From: Chlorophyllum brunneum
Lineage: Eukaryota; Basidiomycota; Agaricomycetes; Agaricales; Agaricaceae
Direction of reading: 5' to 3'
NCBI GenBank assembly: GCA_963576785.1
Contig: OY756145.1
Location: forward strand, 2,704,903-2,768,902
Length of the DNA stretch: 64,000 nucleotides
Shown: one piece after another, positions 11,705-21,745 of the stretch
How positions within the stretch are numbered: position 1 is the stretch's first letter
Layout: every line of letters starts with the position of its first letter
Position numbers and translations under genes: made by a program
The notes under the pieces: model-generated
The model's database searches: none
What the model saw: the letters and a program-made list of their open reading frames with translations, nothing else
Told to the model about the DNA's origin: nothing

Positions 11705-13689
11705 AATGGCTGATGAAATCAATTTTCCAAAGAACTTAGTCCCAGAACCAGGATACTTCAATGGAGATAGAACTAAGTTTGATGATTGGTGAAGAGTAAT
11801 GTCCTTATGAACACTCTTTAACAAAATCAATGACAATGAACAAAAAATAATCAGATTATTGTGGAGAGCAATGTTTGGCTACTGCTAAACTCTCACATCA
11901 TCTCCAAAAGAGTCTTTTTGGATCAAAAATCTCGGAGTGCCCATCACTGGGTTGGAGTATTATCATAAACACCCCAAAGTCAAGTCTTCTGTCCCTCTTC
12001 CCCATTTCTATGTCTCTTCCATTTCTATTTCATAACTGTAAGCTATCCCCTTTAAGTCCAATTGTAGGTCTACACTATAAATGATCATCTGGAGAAAGTC
12101 CCAAATAAATAATGTATTCTACCTAACCTCTTCCTACCTTCTCTCTTTTCTGTCCTACCTTTATAGTATAAAAACATTATCAATCCATTTGTACCTGGTC
12201 CCCTATTGTTCTACACCTTGTCCATAGATGATTACCTTCATTTTTCTTCCCTTTTTTTGGTCTAATGACTTCATTAAAATGTACCTTGGCATATTTCTTT
12301 CATACTTCTAAAACTGGGCAATATTTATATATGTATATAAATAGTATATCTTTGATAGGGAAAGGCAGTAAAATATGAATGAGTATCTAAATCCCCTCAA
12401 ATTCCCAAAGCCACTTCATCTCTTATCTATCTCAACTCTATTAATTACCCAAACTTGATCACCATTTTTCTCAACCATTTCCTGGTCAATTCCTCTCAAA
12501 TCTTCGACACTCTGTACCACTAATTGACTCCTTTTGGTTGGAAGCAAAGTGGTTGTTGTATTTGGCCGCACTCATTAAAGCATTCGCTTACCAGCCCTTA
12601 TCCTCATTCTACAGTATTGGTAAGAAAAAAGGAGGATTGGCAGGACCTTATACAAATACCAAATTATCAGCTAGTCAGAATAAGAAGATACCAACATTTG
12701 ATGACTTTGTTAAAGAGATAGTGGCTACATTCTCATTGGGAAATAGGAAGGCAATAACAAAAGGGGAAATCAAACTGTTCAAATAGGGAAAGAGAAACAC
12801 TGCTGACTTTATAATTGAATTTAAAGCATTAAAAGTACAAGCAGAAACTAACAATATACATGCCATCTTTCTTTTCAAACAACACACCAGAGCAGATATC
12901 ATTCAAACTATTATAGACTATCTGGCAGCCTCAATTCCAACAATGTATGAGAAATAGAGGACCACAATCCTTGCAGTAGGACAAGGATATGAAACTACTG
13001 ACATCACCTGTAGAGATATTAGAACCACCACCAGAGTCATATATAGAGTCATCATCTGGTAATAGGTCCTTTGGTCACATCTCTATACAATAGATTCCAT
13101 CAGTAACTTGTTGGTAAATAAGTGCTTCAAGTGCTGGACTATGAGTGTATATATAAGGGTGATATACTACATTGTTTCTTCAGTAGTAGGTTTTGCTTTC
13201 CAACCATTATTCCAAGTACTGTAGAGGTTATTCTTGATGGTGCACAAGTAGAGTCCATTGGTATTGCATACATATAAGTATAGCACATATTTTCAAGTGA
13301 GTTGGAGTAGAGAGTTGATAATGGCATCATTGGATTGTGGTGGTAGGACAAGTAGTATTGCTTTTGGAAATTTGTCATAACCTCTGATATAGGTTTGAGG
13401 CTCAGATATAACAGATAGAGGACAACTAATGGAGATTGGAAGACAAAGAACAGATACTAACCAGAATGGCAAACTAAAATGTTTCAACTGTAACCTATAT
13501 GGGCATATTGCCAAGTATTACCACAAGAAAACAAAGATCACGTATACCAAATTAACATGCTACAATTGTGGCAAACAAGGCCATATTTTGAAGAATTGTA
13601 AAGTACCAAAGAAAGCACACATTAGGAAGATTACTAAGGAGACTGAGCAAGAAGAGGTAAAGGAGGATTTTGCTGAAGGCTCTGAGTAG
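11705..13689 (+). pseudogene. gag pseudogene of the chromovirus
   Basis: It starts at ATG 11705 (MADEINFPKNLVPEPGYFNG), then a Gag-like stretch with a TGA where Trp is expected. About 11870-12520 is unrelated sequence. Gag coding resumes near 12600-13050 (IPTFDDFVKEIVATF, then GYETTD), is cut by the repeat at 13079-13413, and ends at 13429-13689 with two CCHC knuckles. The second, CYNCGKQGHILKNC, is intact. The first has Tyr for its final Cys (CFNCNLYGHIAKYY). The normal product would be the nucleic-acid-binding capsid protein. Confidence 0.75.
13079..13413 (-). repeat. Repeat, about 335 bp, inverted relative to 16980-17312
   Basis: Its reverse complement matches the first 333 bp of the element at 16980-17804; translated traces such as MVGK and TYMYA are shared. 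On the minus strand it begins TGTTATATCTGAGCC. It interrupts the gag reading frame, so it is a later insertion or a truncated copy of that element. Confidence 0.6.
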
Positions 13690-13748
13690 GCACAAACCTG
13701 TGAGCCAAAAAACCTAGAGTTCTTGTTTTACTTCACAATAGACAATAT

Positions 13749-16700
13749 GTGATTCTGCAGAAAAAAAACTTAATACACAAACTTCTTCTTGACTCAATGA
13801 TCAGAACAATGAAGGGACCCAAACAAATTACCACACTAGTAGACTTTGGATGCACCCACATGTGTATAATGCAGAGAGTAGTAGAAGAAGAACAAATTCC
13901 AAGCAAACCCCTTGAAACACTGATAAGAGTAATCAACACTAATAGAACCAAGAACAAAAAGAGAGAGATAACAGACATGGCACACCTGGTATTAAACAAT
14001 GGAAAACACATGGAAGAAGCTATGGTAATGCAGCTAGAAAGTACAGACCTATACCTTGGATATGACTAGCTTGTCAAACACAACCCCAAAATTGACTGGA
14101 CAAACAACATAATAAGATTCACAAGATGTCCAAAGGATTGTACCATACAATACAATGACATACAGTTTAACAAGAGAATATGCATGGTAAAGGAGTATAT
14201 TGAAAAGAAAAAGACTAACTACACAAACCCAGAAGACCTACCAATATACCTATAGTAATACATATATCTATTCAACAAGAAGAACTTTGACAAATTACCT
14301 AAACACATGATATAGGATCATGAGATAAATCTGTTAGAAGATACACTACTGGTATTACAATCCAAAGTCTATCCTATGACAATAATAGAAAAGCAAGAAT
14401 TACAGAAATTCCTCAATAAAAATATTACCTCAGGAAAAATTCGACCATTACAATTCCTCTATGCCACCCTATCCTTCTTTATACCCAAGAAAGATAGAAC
14501 CAAATACCTGGTACAGGATTATAAGAAGCTAAACAAATATATAATCAAGGACAAAATGCCACTTCCACTCATAAGCAAGGTTATTGATTGACTTAAGAAC
14601 ATGAAAGTTTTCAACAAACTTGATATCATTTGGGGATACAACAATATCAGAATAAGAGAAGGTAATGAATGAAAAGCAGCATTTGTAATGAACAATGGAT
14701 TATTTGAACCAATAGTTATGTTTTTTGGAATGAGTAACTTGCCAGCAACATTCCAGAGAATAATGAATACAGTATTCTGAGAAATGTTACATAAAGGAGC
14801 AGTCATCAACTACATGGATGATTTTGTCATTCCAGAAACTATGCAGAAAGAACTTGAGGAAAGAACAAGGTAATTCCTTGACATTACAGCCAAATACCAA
14901 CTATACTTCAAGAAATTGAAGTGCCTATTTGACACAAAGGAAATACTGATATTGGGATTTGTGGTTGGACAAAACAGCATTAAAATGGAGGAGGAGAAGG
15001 TGAAAGCAGTAAAGGAATGGCCAATACCCAAATTCCTAAAAGATGTCAAAAAATTCCTAGGCTTCACAAACTTCTACCAATAATTCATACACAACTTCAG
15101 CAACATAGCAGCCCCTTTACATGAGTTGAAGAAGGACACTCAATGGACATGGACAAAATGACAGCAACAAGTCTTCGAAAAAATCAAGAAAAAGGTCACA
15201 AGTAAACCAGTACTGGCAATGCTACAAGACAAGAGACAATATTGGGTAGAGGTAGATGCATTAGGCTATGGAGTAGGAGCAGTACTATTACAGAAACAGG
15301 AAGAATACTGGCACCCAATTGCCTTTTACTCAAGAATGATGACACCTGTAGAATATAACTACCAAATTTACAACAAAGAACTACTAGCTATCCAAGAAGT
15401 GATCAAAACATGGAGACAATACTTACTCAATACTAACAAACCTTTCGAAATTTGGACTGACCACAAGAACCTGGAATATTTCTGAAAACTACAACAACTC
15501 ACAGAATAACAAGCAAGGTAGCAGATAGAGCTACAAAAATACCATTATACACTAAAACACATCCCTAGGAAGACTAACACAAAAGCAGATATACTATCAA
15601 GACTGACAAAAACAGATACTACCTGAGATAACACTAATATCATCTTATTACCTAACCATCTATTTGATGACATAACCACTGAAATCCAACAAATCTGGGA
15701 AATCTCAGGAGAAGAAGATCTGAAATACTGACTATGAAAGAAAACAAAAAGGGAAACACAATGGCTAAAAGAAAAGAAGAAATGACCAGAGGAAATATGG
15801 GAGACAGATAGATTACCGACGTTCAATAAAAGAATATATGTTCTACCCAATAGCCAAATATGACAAGAGATACTCTGACAACATCATAATAAAGCTAATG
15901 TAGGATATCCAGAGCAACATTGAATGATTGATCTACTTAAAAGGACTTATTAATGGCCCCAAATGTATAACAATGCCAAACAATATATTAGAGGATACAA
16001 TACATGTCAACAAAACAAAATACTCTGGACAAGACCCACAACACATCTCCATCCACTACCAACACCAGTAGAACCTTGGGAAGAAATATCAATTGACATG
16101 ATAGGACTGTTATCAGAGTCAGACAAATATGATACAATACTTGTCATAGTTGATTGCCTTAGCAAAATAATTAGACTGTGTATAGTTAACACTACCTTGA
16201 TATTTGAGAAACTAGGAGAGATATATTGAGATAATATATGGAGAACACATGGAATATCCTGTAGGATCATCAGTAACAGAGGTCCCCAATTCACATCAAA
16301 ATTCATAGCAGAACTATGCCAAGCAACAGGTATACAACAAAACTTATCTATAGCATATTATCCACAAACTGACAGTCAAACCAAGTGTATCAACCAGAAG
16401 GTTGAAACATACCTCAGAAATGTAATAAACCATGAGAATAACTGGAAGAAATGGTTAACTATGGCAGAATTCCAATGACAAAGTCCACACTACTATAGAA
16501 TACTTGCCATTCCAGATAGTTTATGAATGACACCCTTAGAAAGGAGATATAACAAACATAGCCAAGACACCTGCAATCATGGAATAAATACAGGAATTAC
16601 AAAACATATAACAAGAAATGATCAAAATACTACAATATAGCCAAACCCAGATAGAAAAATGTAATAGTACCAAACCAGAACACAAGTATATTCCAGAAGA

Positions 16701-17979
16701 ACAAGTATAGCTTGAAGCAAGCAATATCAGAATAACAATACTAACCAAGAAACTTAATCATAAATGCCATAGACCATTCCAAATAAAAGCAAAAATAGGC
16801 AAAAAAAGTTACTAACTAGAACTATCTAAAACATGGACAATACACAAGATGTTCAACAACCAACTTTTCTCCCCTTATTACAAACCTGAGTTTGACAGCC
16901 AGTGTACTCTACCACCACCAATGCCCGAGATCATCAATAACAAAGAACAGTATGGGATAGAAGAGATCTGAGGATACTATATTATGTTTGAACCTTGAAC
17001 CTATGTTAGAGGTTACAACAAGTTCTCAGAAGTAATATCACTTGTTCCACTACTACAATAACACCATCATTGACTCTCTACTCTGACTTGCTTGGACATA
17101 TGCACCATACTTACATGTATGCAACACCAATGAACTCTACTTATGTACCATTAAGAACAATCTCTATGGTGTTTGGAATAATGGTTGGAAAGTGCAACCT
17201 ACTACCAAAGAAACAATACAGTACATCCACTCTTACATATATACTTGTGGTCCAGTGCTCAAAGTGCTCATTCACCAGCAAATCACTGATAGAATCTATT
17301 GTATAGAGATACTCATCCATTTCATCTTCATTAGTTTTACTCTATCCTATACTTAGCTGTTTCATCTTTATTAGTTTTATGTCTATCTTTAGTAGTCTTT
17401 TACTTTGTGTTTCATATCTATTTGTTTCACATTGTGAAACATGTTTCAGTCTCATTATCTATACTCCATATTATTTATAAAAAAGAAGTAGTTAGTATAA
17501 ATAGCCAACTGTATTAGGAAGTCAAAGCTTAAGCTTTGATTTTCTACAGAAATAGACTTCTTGATTGCCCAAGAAGAGTTTTTGTTGATAGTTGTTATCA
17601 ATCAATAGAAGATTGCTTAACTACTTATTCTCTACTTATTTTCATTACTCAGAGCTACAAAATAAATAAGATTCCTATTTCTTGGTTAAGTAATAACAGT
17701 TTAATAATACTTGCTTATTCGGTTACTTGGCTGAGATAGGTATTAAGGCTATACTCTAGAGGTCACATCCTCTTCAATTACCCTTAGTAGCTGAATCCAT
17801 AACATACTGTATGAGAGGACAAAGAAATCAATACCTAGTACACTGGAAAGAATATACCTCCAAAGAAGACATATGGGAAGATGAATTAGAACTAGGAAAT
17901 ACTAAGAAGGTAGTTCAGGAATTTTTAGACAAGATTTCAAGGATAAAATCTATGAACAACAAACCTCACATTACAAGAG
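13749..17979 (+). pseudogene. pol pseudogene (PR-RT-RH-IN-chromodomain)
   Basis: Protease near 13840 has LVDFGCTH in place of the usual D-S/T-G motif. Reverse transcriptase spans about 14376-15100, including PLISKVID, GFVVGQNSI and the catalytic YMDD near 14812. RNase H at 15219-15485 has EVDALGYGVGAVLLQ. Integrase at about 15960-16500 has a CQQNK zinc-arm remnant, SIDMIGLL, and RGPQF then NQKVE. After the insertion at 16980-17804 the frame resumes at 17805 as a chromodomain (YLVHWKEYTSKEDIWEDE) and runs to about 17979. In-frame TGA, TAG and TAA codons are scattered throughout, many at positions where chromoviruses have Arg (CGA) or Trp. Confidence 0.85.
16980..17804 (+). repeat. Insertion element splitting the chromodomain linker
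   Basis: An 825-bp segment with flanks TACTA (16975-16979) and TACTG (17805-17809), a near-perfect 5-bp duplication. Removing it joins EEI-stop-GYC to MRGQRNQYLVHWKEY, the expected chromovirus linker. The left 333 bp match 13079-13413 inverted. The right 113 bp match the repeat pieces at 10820-10912 and 19599-19632. The right end reads CATAACA. No coding capacity was seen. Confidence 0.6.
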
Positions 17980-18273
17980 TGTTATGACCTTAGTCTAGGA
18001 CTCAGATTGCAAGTCTTTGGATAAAGACAGAGAAGTAGAGAGAAGAGTAAGGGATAATACAATTAGTAAAGTATAGGAAATACATCAAGTATTATAAACT
18101 AGTGGTGAGAGCTAAGAATAAGGGAGCAGAGTAAAGGAGTCATAGAGGACAAGTAGAATGAGTCAGTAAGCATACAGCCATAAGAGATGAAATAGGAGTA
18201 AAACAGATATGTAGGAATGATGAGTATGATGGACATATGATAGGAATGTATGATCTATCCATAGTTTATAACA
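17980..18273 (-). repeat. Antisense solo LTR of the same chromovirus family
   Basis: 294 bp whose reverse complement aligns along its length with 10913-11210. It is flanked on both sides by AAGAG (17975-17979 and 18274-18278), a perfect 5-bp target duplication. It is a solo LTR inserted into the older element after the chromodomain. Confidence 0.85.
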
Positions 18274-18357
18274 AAGAGAACACTATACTTGACACACCTC
18301 ACACTATATCTACTGCACTCTAGACTTTGCCAACTATCTTCACAACATACCATGCAT

Positions 18358-19311
18358 ACCAAATACAAACCCACCCATTTTCCAGCCAATAATACAGAGT
18401 TTGAGCAAGAACTCAATAATCTCCTCAACATCTAATCTACCAAAGACCAAATCAAATACTACATCTCCACAACCAAAGGACTCACCTATATTGCCCATGC
18501 TATTAACAACCTCCAAGTCCAAGCCAAAGCCCTAAGCCATATCCTACTCATTACCACTATCAGAGCCCTGCCAGCTACTATATTAACTAGAAAACATGAA
18601 CTTATAAAGGAATTATTGGATAAAGCAGCCACTAATCTTAGTACATTCCAATGTAAAGCAATGCATCCAAAGTACCCTAGTCATGACAGGTGAAAGGCTC
18701 AATCACCTCACTGACCCTAGTAATAACTCTACCTACAAACTCACTTGACAATTGATGGATCTTGATTCATACACCCCTACTACATTACCCAACAAACTAC
18801 CATACCACAAAAAAGATGAACAAAAATGGTTAGATGAAGGAATAGAGGGAATCAAAGGATTAGTAGCTGACCAATTGATAGAATCTGACATGAGAGATGA
18901 AGTAGACCACCTGTTAATCCATATTCCCAACTTTGACCCACCAACCAAACCCATTATATTCAATCCCCCTTGATCTTACCTCACACTGAAAGACAAGGGA
19001 CAACTTGACAACAACTACTGGCAAGAAATTGTCCACAATCTTATAACAGCCAAAACAAACAACACAACAACCTTCAAAGGAAGAACTATCACATTATTCT
19101 GGGCAGGACCTAACTATGCACCCTTCTAGATTGGATGTAGATGTCAATCAGGAACCTCTATGATTGGACCTAACAAATGGCAACTCATCAATACTCTTCA
19201 CAAAGAAAGCTGCCCCAACCACAAAGGTCATACCATGCTGACTGCCCAAAGAAGAGCCAAGAATAGAGATATTTGAGATTTACAAGGTTATGAATCTAGA
19301 AAAGGAGGTAT
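18358..19311 (+). pseudogene. 3' internal reading frame of the chromovirus, unknown
   Basis: Plus-strand coding-like sequence runs from ATG 18358 (MHTKYKPTHFPANNTEFEQE) through 18752-18973 and on to about 19310, interrupted by several stops. It ends beside the purine tract and 3' LTR. I do not recognise a domain. It may be an additional 3' open frame of the element or the remnant of another insertion. Confidence 0.35.
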
Positions 19312-19598
19312 TGTTATGAATTATTCTTAGTAGTCACCTTATACTTATCATTCCACCATATCTGTTTCATCTCCTATTTCATCTCTTAGAGCTGTACTCT
19401 TCATAACTCATTCTACTTGCCTCTATGACTCCATTACTCTGTTTCCTTATTCTTAGCACTCACTACTAGTATATAAAGTGTAGTAATACTTGATGTATTT
19501 TTTACACTTTACTAATCTTATCATCCCTTTCTCTTCTCTCTACTTCCTTGTCTTTGTCCAAAGACTTGCAACCTAAGTCCTAGACTAAGGTCATAACA
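19312..19598 (+). repeat. 3' LTR of the chromovirus
   Basis: 287 bp, TGTTATGA...TCATAACA, preceded by the purine-rich AGAAAAGGAGG and followed directly by the TCTTC target duplication. Confidence 0.9.
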
Positions 19599-19632
19599 TC
19601 TTCAATTGACCTTAGTAGCCAAATCTATAACA
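19599..19632 (+). repeat. Right piece of the interrupted repeat
   Basis: TCTTCAATTGACCTTAGTAG and the following bases to TATAACA continue the repeat begun at 10820. The same end occurs uninterrupted at 17785-17804. Confidence 0.6.
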
Positions 19633-20714
19633 GGAGTAGGGTACAAGATATGTTGGTAAAAGACAGAGTCTATCCATCCATATTATTTTCACCAATTCTC
19701 CTTCTTATTCTTTGGAAAATCATTTACAAAACTATCATAAAAGTATATTTCTTTCCCCTTATTGGTTTACCCTTACTCTTGGACTCAGTAAATACCATTG
19801 CAGTCTGCTAGCATAAATACAACAATGTATCTGTAACTTGGATAGTGAAAAACAATCTACTCTTCTCATTTTATTTTATCTCTCACAACTTTGACCTCTT
19901 CCCATTCAAATCGGGGGATAGTGATACTCAGCCATTACCAACTTTTCATTCTTCTGGTAGTAACTAAAATTACTACTACAAGCTGTAGGGCAAGTTTGTC
20001 TTTTCCTTGGTTTCAAATCAGGCTTGGATTATAAAGATAGCTTTAGCTTATGCAGTTTAATTCTGTTCCTTGTTTCAATGTATATTCAGCTAGTTTCTGC
20101 ATATAATTCATGTATTTATATATAAGGGGACTGTGAGAAGTACATGTTCATAGGATAGTCTTGCATGGTGAAACAGGTGGACTACTGACATACACTATTT
20201 ATAAATTATGGATATAAAAAACAAAAAATAAAAATAAAAATAAAAGTGTATCATCCCAAACCCAAGCCAATATGTAAGTATGTATGCAGCAGTAGTAAGG
20301 GGCCCCCCTACTGTGTGTAAGTGGTAGTGTAGTTTGTCTTCTTGGTGTGGTGGTACAACGTTCTTCAGAAGCATCAAGTTCTGATAGTGCAATGTTAGAA
20401 TCGTTAATTATCCCGGCTTGCTCTGAACTTCTTGTTTGATCAAGCTTCAGCTCCCGTCATGCATCGTGAACTTTTTTACACTGGGGCTGCAAATTGCTTT
20501 CTTCTAGATACCTATGCTATCAATCCGACCTATAAAGAGAATATACAGGCTTAGTGAGGCGTGAGTTAGGGTGGATTTTTACACTTAATGACGACCTCAT
20601 GGTACGTAGCCGGAGCGACTTGAACTTTTATTCAGATTCAACTGTTTACGAGTATACCAAAGGTGTTATCTATGACTAGTCAATAGCTACTGAACAGATT
20701 CGAAAAGACATCGT
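19633..20714. other. Right edge of the AT-rich block
   Basis: No gene. CpG returns at about 20400. From about 20430 the sequence matches the downstream flank of protoglobin copy 1. Confidence 0.45.
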
Positions 20715-21571
20715 CTAGTTCCATAGATTGAAAGAGCGGAGCAGGGCAAGGCTCACAGCACCGGCAACAAAGGGTAGTACATAATCTCTCCATGTCTTCT
20801 GTTCTTCTCTCCTTTCCTTGATGTAATGACGTGCGAAAAGATCTAGGCGATTATCAGCGGACTGACTTGACTCTTACGAGATTCACGCCTACCGTTTTGC
20901 AACCAAAGAATCTGATGAGTTGATCAATGGATACAAGCCAACGGTGTCGGAACGATCATTCACGTACCTTGTTGACTGCCCGTACAACAGCGACCTTGGT
21001 GCTTTCGCCAAGTTCTGGGTGTTCCATGACAGCCGAAACTAGGATATCTTCAACCAAACCTAGGTAGTGTTTGAAGTTAGGTCGTCCAATTGGGCGAAAG
21101 TGAGTACGTACCAAGAAGAAGAGCGCAGTGCACATACTCCACTCGAAGGCCTGGTTTTTTAGCCCGATGCTTGAATCCAGAGTCCTCAACACCGGTATGC
21201 ATCCTTCCAACTTTGTCGAGATATTCCCAACTCTTTGGATTGTCGTAGTCCATGGTGACTAGCTTGACGATGTATCCCGACAAGAAATCCTTACGGAATT
21301 TTATCTGGGGGTGTTCAAGGGTAAGGTCCTTGACAGAGACAGGTGTGTCACCAGTATATCCCGTTTGGCGCGGGACGAACGATTCCTTCGTGATTGAATA
21401 TTCGAATAGTTTCACGTAGACGGCGTCGACGACCACAGAAACAAGGGGAGCGAGGTACGGCTTAGCAGCATGGAGTGCAGCTGCATCATCTGCCGTGAAG
21501 TTAACAAAGTCGCGAGTGTATTCGAGCCTCGAAGAGAGGGTCTCCAGGGATTCGGGGGTGATGTTGCGCAT
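20715..21571 (-). CDS. Protoglobin, copy 2, with C-terminal membrane anchor
   Basis: Four exons: 21571-21112, 21059-20968, 20911-20893 (19 nt) and 20842-20715, with introns of 52, 56 and 50 nt, giving 232 residues. The globin domain matches copy 1 throughout and includes the block QIKFRKDFLSGYIVKLVTMD and GFKHRAKKPGLRVEY with a candidate proximal His. Exon 2 ends the fold (MEHPELGESTKVAVVRAVNK). Exons 3-4 give ILWLQNDLFARHYIKER, then residues 210-226 form a hydrophobic segment (YVLPFVAGAVSLALL) ending RSFNLWN. This looks like a single tail-anchor helix, which would place the haem domain in the cytosol facing a membrane. The ligand and partner are unknown; gas sensing or NO/O2 chemistry is the usual inference for the family. 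Confidence 0.9.
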
Positions 21572-21745
21572 GCCAGTGGGTCAGCGGTTGGAAGCCAGTC
21601 GAATGCGAGGCAACATTTTATATCGTTCTATGACTCGACCCTGGTAAAGGAATCAGTCGCGAGAAGCCCTACACGTCGTAACAAACTTTTGAGGTTCGCA
21701 TCGAATTCGGGCATCCGGCTAACGGTCGGCAGGAAAGGAGGCTAA
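21572..21745 (-). promoter_or_regulatory. Promoter region of protoglobin copy 2
   Basis: TATAAAA lies on the minus strand at 21623-21617, about 46 bp upstream of the ATG. The block ATCCGGCTAACGGTCGG at 21713-21729 is identical to that upstream of copy 1. Confidence 0.5.

Larger units (their letters stand above)
10913..19598 (+). mobile_element. Ty3/gypsy chromovirus, degenerate, with nested insertions
   Basis: An 8.7-kb LTR retrotransposon. It has matching LTRs (10913-11210 and 19312-19598) beginning TGTTATGA and ending CATAACA, a perfect 5-bp target duplication TCTTC on both sides, a primer-binding site after the 5' LTR and a purine tract (AAAAGGAGG) before the 3' LTR. Inside, in order, are gag with two zinc knuckles, aspartic protease, reverse transcriptase with YMDD, RNase H, integrase and a C-terminal chromodomain. 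That domain order is characteristic of chromoviruses. Every domain is broken by stop codons, and CpG is almost absent. The element also hosts three later insertions (13079-13413, 16980-17804, 17980-18273). It is certainly inactive. Confidence 0.92.
20430..21745. repeat. Segmental duplication, right copy (protoglobin gene plus flanks)
   Basis: Direct-orientation partner of 7080-8530. It includes the complete gene, the promoter with the conserved 17-bp block, and part of the downstream flank. Confidence 0.7.

Noticed and set aside
11639..12084. Small ORFs within the chromovirus gag region
   Set aside because: AT-rich antisense or out-of-frame ORFs in decayed transposon sequence.
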